Of a stretch of 64,000 nt of DNA, positions 7,016 to 16,642 are shown one piece after another. The DNA lies in assembly GCF_046244365.1 (NCBI RefSeq), contig NZ_CP176395.1:124001-188000 (forward strand). The letters run 5' to 3'. This stretch comes from Paenibacillus_V sp046244365. Lineage in GTDB: Bacteria; Bacillota; Bacilli; Paenibacillales; NBRC-103111. The position numbers and the translations under genes were made by a program. Numbering within the stretch: the stretch's first letter is position 1; each line of letters starts with the position of its first letter. The notes under the pieces were generated by a model that saw nothing but the letters and a program-made list of their open reading frames with translations, was not told the DNA's origin and ran no database searches.

Positions 7016-9523
7016 ATGCTGGGACTCGTAAAGAAAATATTTGGCGATGCCAATGAACGGGAAATTAAACGAATCACGAAAGCCGTAGAATACATCAACT
7101 CGCTCGAGCCTTCGATGGAGACGCTGACGGACGAGCAGCTGGCTGCCAAAACGGTAGAGTTCAGAGAGCGCCTGGAGAAGGGCGAAACGCTCGACGACTT
7201 GCTGCCGGAAGCCTTCGCGACGGTGCGCGAAGCTTCGAAGCGTACGCTGGGCAAGCGTCATTTTGACGTCCAGATGGTCGGCGGTATCGTCCTGCATGAA
7301 GGCAAGATCGCTGAGATGAAAACGGGCGAAGGTAAAACGCTCACCGGTACGCTTTCGGTTTATTTGAACGCACTCGCGGGCAAAGGCGTCCATCTTGTAA
7401 CCGTCAATGATTATTTGGCGACGGTCGGCCGGGATGAGATGGGCAGAATCTACAATTTCCTCGGGATGTCCGTAGGACTGAACTTGAACTCGCTTGATCA
7501 TGGGGAGAAACAAGCCGCCTATGCCTGCGATATCACATACGGAACGAATAATGAATACGGCTTCGACTATTTGCGCGATAACATGGTGCTTTATAAGGAA
7601 CAAATGGTTCAGCGCCCGCTGTATTACGCGATTGTGGATGAGGTTGACTCCATTCTGGTCGACGAAGCGCGGACACCGCTTATCATTTCCGGACAAGCTG
7701 CTAAATCGACGGAGCTCTACACGGTGGCGGATCGTTTTGTCAGCCGTTTGAAGCTGGAAGAGGATTATACGGTCGACGTGAAGCTGCGCTCGGTAACGAT
7801 GACCGAAGCCGGTGTGGCGAAAGCGGAGCGGGCGTTCGGCATCGAAAATCTTTTTGATCATCAGAACGTTACGCTTAACCATCATATTACCCAAGCGCTG
7901 AAAGCGCATGTCATTATGAAGCGGGATGTCGACTACGTCGTGCAAGAGGACGAGGTCGTCATTGTCGATGAATTTACGGGCCGTCTGATGACCGGCCGCC
8001 GCTACAGCGACGGGCTGCACCAAGCGATCGAGGCGAAGGAAAACCTGCGCGTACAGAACGAGAGCATGACGCTCGCGACGATTACGTTCCAGAATTATTT
8101 CCGGATGTATAAGAAGCTGGCGGGTATGACGGGTACAGCCAAAACCGAGGAAGAAGAATTTAAGAAAATTTACGGTCTCGACGTTGTGGTCGTTCCGACC
8201 AACCGCCCGATGATCCGTAAAGATACGCCGGACGTCGTATATAAATCGGTCGGCAGCAAATTCCGCGCCGTTGTCGACGAGATCGTAACCCGCCATCAAA
8301 ACAACCAGCCGGTGCTGGTCGGTACGGTGTCGATCGAGAACTCCGAGCGGCTTTCTGAAATGCTGAAAAAGAAAGGCATCAAGCATCAGGTATTGAACGC
8401 GAAATACCATGCCGAAGAAGCGGCTATCGTTTCGCGCGCCGGACAGTCGGGGGCCGTCACAATCGCAACGAACATGGCGGGCCGCGGTACCGACATTTTG
8501 CTTGGAGAAGGCGTCGCCGAGCTCGGCGGTTTGCATATTATAGGTACGGAACGGCACGAAAGCCGCCGGATCGATAATCAGCTGCGCGGCCGTGCCGGAC
8601 GTCAAGGCGATCCGGGTTCCTCGCAATTCTACTTGTCGCTGGAAGACGAGCTGATGCGCCGGTTCGGTGCGGAGAATATCATGGGCATGATGGACCGCCT
8701 CGGGTTTGAAGAAGATCAGCCGATCGAAAGCCGGTTGATCACGAGAGCGATCGAATCCGCTCAGAAGCGCGTAGAAGGCAATAACTTCGACGTTCGGAAA
8801 GTCGTTCTTCAATATGACGACGTCATGAACCAACAGCGGAACATCATCTACAAGCAGCGGAAAGAAGTGCTCGAATCCGCAAATATTAAGGAAATCGTCC
8901 ACGGCATGATCACGCCGGCGATCGAACGCATCGTGGCCGCTCACTGTCCGGATGAGCAGGTGCCGGAAGAATGGGATCTGCAGGCGGTAGTCGATTATGT
9001 TCACGGGAACTTGCTTCCCGATGAGACGCTCGAGAAGAATGACTTGTGGGGCAAAGAGAAGGAAGAGATCGTTGACTTCCTTAAAGACCGCATCTACAAG
9101 CTTTACGACGAGCGCGAGGAGCAGATCGGCGAAGAGAGCATGCGCGAGTTCGAGAAAGTTGTCGTGCTCCGTGCGGTAGACAGCAAATGGATGGACCATA
9201 TCGACGCGATGGATCAGCTTCGCCAAGGTATTCACCTTCGTGCCTACGGCGGTACCGATCCGCTTCGCGAGTATCAATTCGAAGGCTTCGAAATGTTCCA
9301 GGAAATGATCGAGAACATCCAAGAGGAAGTCGCCATGTACGTCATGAAGGCGCATGTGGAGACGAACCTGGAGCGTCAGGCGGTAGCTCAAGGCCAGGCG
9401 GTCGATCCGAGCGGCGAGTCGGCGCCCAAGAAGCCGGTAACCCGTGACGAAGACCGAATCGGACGGAACGATCTATGTCCGTGCGGCAGCGGCAAAAAGT
9501 ATAAGCAATGCCACGGCGCGTAA
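7016..9523 (+). CDS. secA: Preprotein translocase ATPase SecA
   Basis: The essential ATPase that drives proteins through SecYEG. Walker A lies at residues 101-108 (MKTGEGKT), the DEAD-type box in VDEVDSILVDEARTPLIISG, followed by the cross-linking, scaffold and second nucleotide-binding domains (AGRGTDILLGEG; LRGRAGRQGDPG). The C-terminus carries the zinc-binding SecB/ribosome-contacting motif CPCGSGKKYKQCHG. The 835-residue length is normal. It has its own promoter, and prfB follows 37 nt after the stop. Confidence 0.99.
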   Translation: MLGLVKKIFGDANEREIKRITKAVEYINSLEPSMETLTDEQLAAKTVEFRERLEKGETLDDLLPEAFATVREASKRTLGKRHFDVQMVGGIVLHEGKIAEMKTGEGKTLTGTLSVYLNALAGKGVHLVTVNDYLATVGRDEMGRIYNFLGMSVGLNLNSLDHGEKQAAYACDITYGTNNEYGFDYLRDNMVLYKEQMVQRPLYYAIVDEVDSILVDEARTPLIISGQAAKSTELYTVADRFVSRLKLEEDYTVDVKLRSVTMTEAGVAKAERAFGIENLFDHQNVTLNHHITQALKAHVIMKRDVDYVVQEDEVVIVDEFTGRLMTGRRYSDGLHQAIEAKENLRVQNESMTLATITFQNYFRMYKKLAGMTGTAKTEEEEFKKIYGLDVVVVPTNRPMIRKDTPDVVYKSVGSKFRAVVDEIVTRHQNNQPVLVGTVSIENSERLSEMLKKKGIKHQVLNAKYHAEEAAIVSRAGQSGAVTIATNMAGRGTDILLGEGVAELGGLHIIGTERHESRRIDNQLRGRAGRQGDPGSSQFYLSLEDELMRRFGAENIMGMMDRLGFEEDQPIESRLITRAIESAQKRVEGNNFDVRKVVLQYDDVMNQQRNIIYKQRKEVLESANIKEIVHGMITPAIERIVAAHCPDEQVPEEWDLQAVVDYVHGNLLPDETLEKNDLWGKEKEEIVDFLKDRIYKLYDEREEQIGEESMREFEKVVVLRAVDSKWMDHIDAMDQLRQGIHLRAYGGTDPLREYQFEGFEMFQEMIENIQEEVAMYVMKAHVETNLERQAVAQGQAVDPSGESAPKKPVTRDEDRIGRNDLCPCGSGKKYKQCHGA

Positions 9524-9560
9524 GCTTCGCTTCCCATATTAGCTAAGAGGTGTAAAAACG

Positions 9561-10683
9561 ATGATCGATGCGCAAGTTAAACATGGTATGAAGGAAATGG
9601 CAGAACGACTCCAACAACTTAGGGGGTCACTTTGACTTCGATCTGAAGCAAGAACAGATTGCGGATTACGAAGAGAAGATGGCCGCTCCCGATTTTTGGG
9701 ACGATAACGAACGTGCGCAAAAGATGATAGCCGAAATGAACGGCGTCAAATCCGTGATCGACCAGTATTTGGCGCTTGCCAACGAGTACGACGACCTGGA
9801 AGTGCTGATGCAACTGGCGGATGAAGAGCAGGATGAGGATATGACGGCCGAGCTGACGAAAGGCGTAGCCGATCTGAACCGGAAGTTCGAGGACTATGAA
9901 CTGCAGCTGCTGCTCAACCAGCCTTACGACCGGCTCAATGCCATTCTCGAGCTGCATCCCGGGGCCGGCGGCACCGAGTCCCAGGACTGGGCGGAAATGC
10001 TGCTTCGCATGTACCGGCGTTGGGCGGAGAAGCGCGACTTCAAGGTTGAGGTTCTCGATTATTTGCCTGGCGACGAAGCGGGGGTTAAGAGCGTTACGCT
10101 GCTCATTAAGGGCTTTAACGCTTACGGCTACCTGAAAGCGGAGAAGGGTGTTCACCGGCTCGTCCGGATTTCGCCGTTCGACGCTTCGGGACGCCGGCAT
10201 ACCTCATTCGTTTCGTGCGACGTTGTGCCGGAGATCGACGATGATGTGGAGATCGATATTCGGACGGAGGATTTGAAGATCGATACGTACCGGGCGAGTG
10301 GGGCGGGCGGTCAGCATATCAATACAACCGATTCGGCGGTACGCATTACCCATATTCCGACCGGCGTTGTCGTAACGTGTCAGACGGAGAGATCGCAGAT
10401 CAAGAACCGCGAGCGCGCGATGAAGGTTCTTCGCTCCAAGCTCTATGAGAAGAAGATCGAAGAACAGCAGAAGCAGCTGGCGGAAATTCGCGGCGAACAG
10501 TCGGACATTGCTTGGGGCAGCCAAATTCGCTCCTATGTGTTCCATCCGTACAGCATGGTGAAGGATCACCGGACGCAGGCGGAAACCGGCAATATCGGCG
10601 CGGTTATGGACGGCGACCTCGATTTCCTGATCGATGCGTATTTGCGGAAGCAAATCAATCAGCCGAAGGATGACGAGCGGTAA
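9561..10683 (+). CDS. prfB: Peptide chain release factor 2, programmed +1 frameshift
   Basis: RF2 terminates translation at UGA and UAA. The first 24 codons (9561-9632) end in an in-frame TGA at 9633-9635. A +1 shift at CTT-TGA-C resumes reading at GAC 9634 and runs to 10683, giving about 373 residues. This is the well-known RF2 autoregulatory frameshift, not a broken gene. The protein has the stop-codon-reading tripeptide SPF (in RISPFDASG) and the catalytic GGQ motif (ASGAGGQHINTTDSAV). AAGAGGTG precedes the ATG. secA-prfB adjacency is conserved in Firmicutes. Confidence 0.98.
9621..9635 (+). promoter_or_regulatory. RF2 programmed frameshift site
   Basis: An internal Shine-Dalgarno-like AGGGGG (9621-9626) sits at the known short spacing upstream of CTT TGA C (9630-9636). 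When RF2 is scarce, the ribosome slips +1 at CTT onto TTT; when RF2 is abundant, the UGA is read as a stop. Confidence 0.95.
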
Positions 10684-10727
10684 GCGAAGCGTGCATCCTG
10701 TTTAGCTCTAAACGAAACGGATAAGAC

Positions 10728-10803
10728 AAACCTACGAAGTCATTCCTACCTGGTGGGGTGCGGTAGCCATTCAGGCTTACTCATCCGAACGGGTAGGTTT
10801 TTA
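10728..10803 (+). terminator. Structured region and probable terminator after prfB
   Basis: AAACCTAC (10728-10735) pairs with GTAGGTTT (10793-10800), which runs into a T-stretch. The 57-nt interior holds a second small hairpin (CTACC/GGTAG). The large interior is unusual for a plain terminator and could be a structured RNA, but I do not recognise a riboswitch class. The following 10804-10937 shows no clear promoter. Confidence 0.5.
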
Positions 10804-10937
10804 ATGTTTTTGGGGTCCGCAGCCAGACACATCGTACTGGAGTCTCGAGGCGAGGCTTGTCAAAACATGCGGCTTTCTGCAAGTATGAGGCAATAAAGAT
10901 TTCTCTCAAGTCGAGTTAGTTTTCAAGAGGAGGCCCT

Positions 10938-11807
10938 ATGCGCAGAAAAGAACCTCTCATCCGGCCGGGAACGCCGCTTCATCATACGATCGAGTATGCG
11001 ATGCTGCTGGTCGGTTCCCTCATCATCGCGCTGAGCTTTAACCTTTTCTTGAATCCGAATCAGGTTGCATCCGGCGGCGTGTCGGGGATTTCCACCATTC
11101 TGGAGCATGCGTTTGGGCTGGAGCCGGCGGTCGGACAATGGCTGTTGAACATTCCGCTCTTTATAGCGGGCGTGCTGCTGCTCGGTAAATCGTACGGCTT
11201 GAAAACGGCGGTAGGATCGGTAGTGCTGCCGCTTTTTGTGCTGTTTACCCAGCACCTGCCGTCGCCGACCGATAATGTGCTGCTTGCCGCTATCTACGGC
11301 GGGATGGGCGTAGGGCTCGGTATCGGCATCGTGTTTCGCGGCCGCGGCTCCACCGGAGGCTTGTCGGTCGCAGCGCAGCTCATACATAAATATACGGGCT
11401 TGAGTCTGGCTCTGGCGATTGCGTCGATGGACGCACTGGTCATTTTGTCGGCGGGCTTCGTCTTCTCGGCGGAAAAAGCGCTGTATGCGCTGATCGGCCT
11501 ATATGTGACGACCAAAACGATCGATATCGTGCAGATGGGGTTCGGCTATTCGAAGGTTGCCTTCATTATTAGCAACAAAACGGACGAGCTGTCGGACGCG
11601 ATTCTTCATGTGCTGGACCGCGGCTTGACGAAGCTGAACGGTGCAGGCGGCTATACCGGCGACGAAAGGGTCGTGCTGATGGTGGTGGTCGGACAGACGG
11701 AAATCAGCAAGCTGAAAACGATCGTGCAGTCGGTCGACAGGTCGGCGTTCGTCATCATAAGCGATACGACGGAAGTTTTGGGCGAAGGCTTTAAACTGCA
11801 AGCATAA
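10938..11807 (+). CDS. YitT-family membrane protein (DUF161/DUF2179)
   Basis: A 289-residue integral membrane protein. Residues 20-205 hold about five hydrophobic segments with SLIIALSFNLFLNPNQVASGGVSGIS, typical of the YitT/DUF161 family. The C-terminal cytoplasmic part, about 215-289, is the DUF2179 domain. The biochemical role of this family is not established. The Shine-Dalgarno AAGAGGAGG precedes ATG 10938. A YitT-family gene (yvjA) lies in the same neighbourhood in Bacillus. Confidence 0.85.
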   Translation: MRRKEPLIRPGTPLHHTIEYAMLLVGSLIIALSFNLFLNPNQVASGGVSGISTILEHAFGLEPAVGQWLLNIPLFIAGVLLLGKSYGLKTAVGSVVLPLFVLFTQHLPSPTDNVLLAAIYGGMGVGLGIGIVFRGRGSTGGLSVAAQLIHKYTGLSLALAIASMDALVILSAGFVFSAEKALYALIGLYVTTKTIDIVQMGFGYSKVAFIISNKTDELSDAILHVLDRGLTKLNGAGGYTGDERVVLMVVVGQTEISKLKTIVQSVDRSAFVIISDTTEVLGEGFKLQA

Positions 11808-11947
11808 AAAGGTAAAATGAAAAAGGATTTGGACACGCGTTTCCGCAGACGTTGCAGTCGGGCGGAAAGCCTATAGCCCTTGGGCTGCGACGATTGGCGG
11901 ACAGGATCGGCTATAGAAATTTTGGCATGCGGAATGTGCAAGAAACC

Positions 11948-11985
11948 GTTGAATTATTATGCATTGGAATGTATAATGATTCATA
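11948..11985 (+). promoter_or_regulatory. arg operon promoter overlapped by tandem ARG boxes
   Basis: TTGAAT (11949-11954), a 17-nt spacer and TATAAT (11972-11977) form a near-consensus sigma-A promoter. Two 18-bp ARG-box-like sequences cover it: 11948-11965 and 11968-11985, each about 12/18 to the ArgR/AhrC consensus, separated by 2 bp. ArgR-arginine hexamers bind such pairs and would block RNA polymerase here. The rest of 11808-12026 is empty. Confidence 0.78.
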
Positions 11986-12026
11986 TCGTTTGGGGACGGC
12001 TACGTATAGGGCGAGGAGGAATTGGC

Positions 12027-13079
12027 ATGACACAAAAAACAATAAGAGCGGCGGTTGTCGGATCGACGGGCTATGGCGGGGTGGAATTGATCCGCTTTTT
12101 GCTCGGGCATCCGAACGTGCAGGTAACTTCGGTCATTTCGTCTTCGCATGCAGGGACGCTGCTGTCGGACGGATTTCCGCATTTGACGGAAATTATCGTG
12201 GATGAGCTGGATGCGGTCGATGTGGACCTGATTAAAAGCAAGGCGGATGTCGTATTTACCGCGACGCCGCATGGCGTCAGCTCGGCGCTGTGTCCGAAGC
12301 TGCTTGACGCGGGGCTTAAGGTAGTCGATTTGTCCGGGGATTTCCGGCTGCAGTCGGGAGAGCTTTACGAGAAATGGTATAAGCATAAACCGGCGGATCC
12401 TGCTTATTTGCAGAAGGCGGTTTACGGCATGGCGGAAGTGTTCGGCGACGAGAGCAAGGGCGCGGATTTTATATCGAACCCGGGCTGCTATCCGACGTGC
12501 ACGGTGTTGGGGCTTGCTCCGGCGGTAGCGGCAGGATGGATCGATCCGTCTACGATTATCGTGGATGCCAAATCGGGCGTATCCGGCGCGGGCCGCGGGC
12601 TCAGCCAGCTCGTCCATTACTCCGAAATCAATGAAAATTTCCTTGCCTATAAAGTGAATAAACATCAGCATGTGCCGGAAATCGAGCAGACGTTGTCGCG
12701 CATTGCAGGGAAGCCCGTTGTGACTACGTTCACGACGCACTTGGTGCCGATGACGCGCGGGATTTTATGCACGACGTATGCGTCTTTGACGGAAAATCGG
12801 ACGGAAGACGATTTTATCGCTATGTACCGCGAGTACTACAAAGGACGGCGGTTCGTGCGCGTCCGCAATAAAGGCAAATGGCCGGCAACCAAGGAAGTGT
12901 GGGGCTCCAATTACTGCGACATCGGCTTCTCCGTCGACGAGCGGACCGGACGGGTCACGATCATTTCCGTTATCGACAATCTGGTGAAGGGCGCGGCGGG
13001 TCAAGCGATCCAAAACCTGAACCTGATGATGGGCTGGGACGAGTGGGCCGGTCTTGAATTCACGCCGGTATACCCGTAA
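12027..13079 (+). CDS. argC: N-acetyl-gamma-glutamyl-phosphate reductase
   Basis: Third step of arginine synthesis: NADPH reduction of N-acetylglutamyl phosphate to the semialdehyde. The N-terminus has the dinucleotide-binding loop VVGSTGYGGVELIR. The catalytic cysteine is Cys154 in SNPGCYPT. The 350-residue length is normal. ATG 12027 was chosen because GAGGAGGA lies 7 nt upstream; an in-frame upstream extension lacks conservation. It is the first gene of the arg cluster. Confidence 0.98.
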   Translation: MTQKTIRAAVVGSTGYGGVELIRFLLGHPNVQVTSVISSSHAGTLLSDGFPHLTEIIVDELDAVDVDLIKSKADVVFTATPHGVSSALCPKLLDAGLKVVDLSGDFRLQSGELYEKWYKHKPADPAYLQKAVYGMAEVFGDESKGADFISNPGCYPTCTVLGLAPAVAAGWIDPSTIIVDAKSGVSGAGRGLSQLVHYSEINENFLAYKVNKHQHVPEIEQTLSRIAGKPVVTTFTTHLVPMTRGILCTTYASLTENRTEDDFIAMYREYYKGRRFVRVRNKGKWPATKEVWGSNYCDIGFSVDERTGRVTIISVIDNLVKGAAGQAIQNLNLMMGWDEWAGLEFTPVYP

Positions 13080-13117
13080 GAGGCAGAATTATAATAGGAG
13101 TTCAAGGAAAGGGAACG

Positions 13118-14347
13118 ATGATGGGGATGAAGGAGCTATTTACGGTTGTGCCGGACGGCAGCGTCACGACGCCGAAAGGATTTCGCGCAGGCGGCTTGCA
13201 CTGCGGACTGAAGAAGACAACGCGGTTTGACCTCGGGGCGATCGTATGCGACGTACCTGCTGCCGCTGCGGGCGTATATACGCTGAATGCGTTCCAAGCG
13301 GCGCCGCTCAAGGTGACGCAGGAGAGCATCGCGGTAGAAGGCAAGCTGCAGGCGATGTTGGTCAACAGCGGAAACGCCAATGCTTGTACGGGGAAGCAAG
13401 GCGAGGATGACGCGCGTACGATGCGTTCGGAGCTGGCCAAAGGACTGGGGCTTGCTGAGCATCTTGTCGGCGTGACGTCGACCGGCGTAATCGGCGAGCT
13501 GCTGCCGATGGGGAAAGTGTCCGCGGGAATCGAGCAGCTGCCCGGGCAGCTGAAAGCGGACGGCGGCGATGATTTTTGCCAGGCTATCTTGACGACGGAT
13601 CTCGTGAAGAAAATGATTTGCGTTCGCGTCAAAGTCGGCGGGGAAACGATTCATATCGCCGGAGCGGCGAAGGGGTCGGGAATGATCCATCCGAATATGG
13701 CGACGATGCTCGGCTTCTTGACGACGGATGCGGATATCGCCGGCGAAGATCTGCAAAAGCTTCTGAACCAGTCGACGGACTCGACGTTCAATATGATTAC
13801 GGTTGACGGCGATACGAGCACCAACGATATGGTGGTTGCCATGGCGAGCGGTCTCGGCGGTGGCGGCAAGCTGACTCCGCAGCATCCGGATTGGACGGCA
13901 TTCGCGGCGGGCTTCCGCCACGTTGGCGAATACCTCGCCAAAATGATCGCCCGCGACGGCGAGGGTGCGACGAAGCTGATCGAAGTCAACGTAGTCGGTG
14001 CTGAATCGGAGAACGCGGCGCGCGCCATAGCGAAGACGGTAATCGGCTCCAGCCTGGTGAAATCGGCCTGCTTCGGCGCAGACGCGAACTGGGGACGTAT
14101 TATAGCGGCTGTAGGCCGTGCGGGACAGCCGGTCAACACGGAAACGGTCGATATCCGCCTCGGCGACATTAGCGTGCTGGAGCAATCGCGTCCGGTGAAA
14201 TTCGACGAAGAACGTGCGGCGGAATACTTAAAGGGCGAGCTTGTCGACATCTACGTGAACCTGAACATGGGGAACAGCCGGGCGACAGCTTGGGGATGCG
14301 ATCTGACTTATGAATACGTGCGAATTAACGCGGCGTATCGGACATAG
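13118..14347 (+). CDS. argJ: Bifunctional ornithine acetyltransferase / N-acetylglutamate synthase
   Basis: ArgJ recycles the acetyl group from N-acetylornithine to glutamate and can also make N-acetylglutamate from acetyl-CoA. It is made as a precursor that cleaves itself before a threonine. The site is visible as KGSGMIHPNMATMLGF, with nucleophile Thr196. The 409-residue length is normal. Its presence explains the absence of argA and argE in the cluster. It starts 38 nt after argC; nearby in-frame ATG codons at 13121 and 13127 are alternatives. Confidence 0.97.
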   Translation: MMGMKELFTVVPDGSVTTPKGFRAGGLHCGLKKTTRFDLGAIVCDVPAAAAGVYTLNAFQAAPLKVTQESIAVEGKLQAMLVNSGNANACTGKQGEDDARTMRSELAKGLGLAEHLVGVTSTGVIGELLPMGKVSAGIEQLPGQLKADGGDDFCQAILTTDLVKKMICVRVKVGGETIHIAGAAKGSGMIHPNMATMLGFLTTDADIAGEDLQKLLNQSTDSTFNMITVDGDTSTNDMVVAMASGLGGGGKLTPQHPDWTAFAAGFRHVGEYLAKMIARDGEGATKLIEVNVVGAESENAARAIAKTVIGSSLVKSACFGADANWGRIIAAVGRAGQPVNTETVDIRLGDISVLEQSRPVKFDEERAAEYLKGELVDIYVNLNMGNSRATAWGCDLTYEYVRINAAYRT

Positions 14348-14475
14348 AAGGAATACGTAACGGTCATTCGGCGAACGGCAAGCTACCGGCGTCGGATGAC
14401 CGAGGGCGAGTGCGGATTTTGGGCTCTTAACGGCCGTTTGGCGGAAGCTCGGAGCCTGCAAGGGAGAGACGAAGC

Positions 14476-15264
14476 GTGAACAAATGTTTTGTGATGAAAT
14501 GCGGCGGCAGTACGCTGGCTGCACTGCCGGATTCGTTTTTTGCCGATTTGAGGCAGCTTCAGCAAGACGGTCTGATTCCGGTCATCGTTCATGGAGGCGG
14601 GCCGGCCATTAACGAGACTCTCGGAAAGCTCGGCATCGAGAGCGAGTTTGTCGGAGGCTTGCGTAAAACGAATGAAGCGGTGCTCGACGTGGTCGAAATG
14701 GTGCTGGCCGGGCAAATCAACAAGGAGATCGTGCGCAAAATCCAGAAATCCGGCGCCAAAGCGCTAGGCATGTGCGGCGTGGACGGACATTTGATGCTGG
14801 CGAAGCCTGTGGAGAACGCGCATGAGGTCGGCCTTGTCGGAGACGTGATCGGCGTAAACGCCGAGCTGGTCAACGGCGTTGTCGGCTTGGGCTATATGCC
14901 CGTTATTGCGCCGATCGGACTTGGCGAGGACGGCGGGCAGCGCTACAACATCAACGCGGACACGGCTGCGGGAGCGGTCGCTTCGCATTTGGGCGTGGAG
15001 CAAATGATCGTCGTTACCGACGTGCCTGGCATTATGCGGACGGTGAACGGGGAGAAGGTTGTGCTGCCATCGGTAACGAAGGCGGATATCGACGATATGA
15101 TCGCTAGCGGAGAAATCTACGGCGGCATGATTCCGAAGGTGAAGGCTGCGCTTCAATGCATACAGGGCAACGTGCGCGAGGTCGTCATCGTTGACGGCTC
15201 GGTACCGGAAGTGCTCAGCAAAGTACTTAAAGAAGGAAATATCGGTACGCGCATTTTGCGATGA
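14476..15264 (+). CDS. argB: Acetylglutamate kinase
   Basis: Phosphorylates N-acetylglutamate, usually the arginine-feedback step. The amino-acid kinase fold shows MKCGGSTL at the N-terminus, HGGGPAINETL, and the nucleotide-binding part NINADTAAGAVASHLG. The length is 262 residues. GTG 14476 follows AGGGAGAG. The 128-nt gap after argJ shows no terminator. Confidence 0.97.
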   Translation: MNKCFVMKCGGSTLAALPDSFFADLRQLQQDGLIPVIVHGGGPAINETLGKLGIESEFVGGLRKTNEAVLDVVEMVLAGQINKEIVRKIQKSGAKALGMCGVDGHLMLAKPVENAHEVGLVGDVIGVNAELVNGVVGLGYMPVIAPIGLGEDGGQRYNINADTAAGAVASHLGVEQMIVVTDVPGIMRTVNGEKVVLPSVTKADIDDMIASGEIYGGMIPKVKAALQCIQGNVREVVIVDGSVPEVLSKVLKEGNIGTRILR

Positions 15265-15270
15265 GGGTAA

Positions 15271-15284
15271 CCTTGCCGGCAAGG
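15271..15284. repeat. Perfect 14-bp palindrome after argB
   Basis: CCTTGCCGGCAAGG starts 6 nt after the argB stop. There is no T-run, so it is not a standard terminator. It could be an mRNA-end hairpin or a protein site; no function is assigned. The remainder of the 148-nt argB-argD gap is featureless. Confidence 0.4.
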
Positions 15285-15412
15285 AGGGAGCCGTTGGTGC
15301 GGATCCTGTTCAAGGCGTGACTTGAGCATAAAGGAGCCATCCCGGCTGCCGCCGATACCGGAACGCGCGTTACACGTAGGAGGTTGACATTTTACAAGAG
15401 GAGTGATTAGGC

Positions 15413-16606
15413 ATGGGTGAGGAGAACAAAAGCTCGCTGTTTCCGACGTACGGAAGATTTCCGATTACGATCGTGAAAGGGGAAGGCAGCCGTCTGTGGG
15501 ATGAAACGGGCAGAGAGTACTTGGACTTGATGACGGGCATCGCGGTAACGAATTTGGGTCATGCGCCGCAGAAGGTAAAGGAAAAGCTCGTAGAACAGCT
15601 CGATCAGCTGTGGCATGTCAGCAATCTGTTCACGATACCGAATCAAGAGAAGCTCGCGAAGCTGCTGACCGACAATAGCTGCGCGGACGCGGTCTTTTTC
15701 TGCAACAGCGGGGCGGAAGCGAACGAAGCGGCTATTAAGCTGGCGCGCAAGTACAACCAGAAGGTGCTCGGCAACGGACGATACGAGATCGTCACGTTCA
15801 AACAGTCCTTCCACGGACGTACGCTCGCTACGCTGACGGCCACAGGCCAAACGAAGGTGCAGGAAGGTTTCCTGCCGCTTCCGGAAGGCTTCGTATACGC
15901 GCCGTACAACGATGCGGAAGCGCTCAAAGGCTATATCAACGATAAAACATGTGCGATTATGCTGGAGCTTGTGCAAGCGGAGGGCGGCATCATCATAGCC
16001 GATCCGGCATTCTTGAACGAGGTCGTCCGTTTGTGCAAAGAGCATAACCTGCTGCTGATCGTCGACGAGATCCAAACGGGCATGGGGCGTACGGGCAAGC
16101 TGTTCGCTTACGAGCATTTCGGCATCGAGCCGGATATTTTCACGATTGCCAAAGGGATCGCCAGCGGCTTTCCGATGGGCGCCATGCTCGGCAAAGCGAA
16201 TCTGCGCGAAGCGTTCGGACCGGGCAGCCACGGCTCTACGTTCGGCGGTACGCCTATTGCGACGGCTGCGGCCATCGCGACGCTGGAAACGATCGTCGGC
16301 GACGAGCTGCCGCAGCGTGCGGCGGAGCTGGGCGAATTCGCGGTTCGCAAGCTGAGCGAAGGTTTGAGCGGCAACCCGTTCGTGAAGGAGATTCGCGCCA
16401 AAGGACTTATTATCGGCATCGAGTGCGCGGAGCCGGTAGCCGGCGTCGTTTCGGACATTCACCAAGAGGGCGTGCTTGTCATTACGGCAGGACCGAACGT
16501 CATCCGTTTGCTGCCGAGCCTGCTCATATCGGAAGAAGAGCTGAAGCGCGGGCTGAACGTCATTTGTGCCGTGCTGGCAAAGCAGTCGGCTGCGGCCGTA
16601 CAATAA
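15413..16606 (+). CDS. argD: Acetylornithine aminotransferase
   Basis: PLP-dependent class III aminotransferase that converts N-acetylglutamate semialdehyde to N-acetylornithine. Visible motifs are the PLP phosphate-binding NSGAEANEAAIKLAR, the cofactor-contacting IVDEIQTGMGRTG, and the Schiff-base lysine in FTIAKGIASGFPMGAM. The length of 397 residues is normal. A Shine-Dalgarno AAGAGGAG precedes ATG 15413. Confidence 0.97.
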   Translation: MGEENKSSLFPTYGRFPITIVKGEGSRLWDETGREYLDLMTGIAVTNLGHAPQKVKEKLVEQLDQLWHVSNLFTIPNQEKLAKLLTDNSCADAVFFCNSGAEANEAAIKLARKYNQKVLGNGRYEIVTFKQSFHGRTLATLTATGQTKVQEGFLPLPEGFVYAPYNDAEALKGYINDKTCAIMLELVQAEGGIIIADPAFLNEVVRLCKEHNLLLIVDEIQTGMGRTGKLFAYEHFGIEPDIFTIAKGIASGFPMGAMLGKANLREAFGPGSHGSTFGGTPIATAAAIATLETIVGDELPQRAAELGEFAVRKLSEGLSGNPFVKEIRAKGLIIGIECAEPVAGVVSDIHQEGVLVITAGPNVIRLLPSLLISEEELKRGLNVICAVLAKQSAAAVQ

Positions 16607-16642
16607 ATTCGGAATTTCCGTTCCACGGAAGGAGAGAGCGTT

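Noticed and set aside
6977..9391. 804-codon open frame antisense to secA, and similar long antisense frames over argD-argF and the vanW-like gene
   Set aside because: All coincide with strong genes on the other strand and carry compositionally odd, domain-free sequence.
9633..9635. prfB as a pseudogene because of the in-frame TGA
   Set aside because: The TGA is part of the conserved RF2 programmed frameshift signal.
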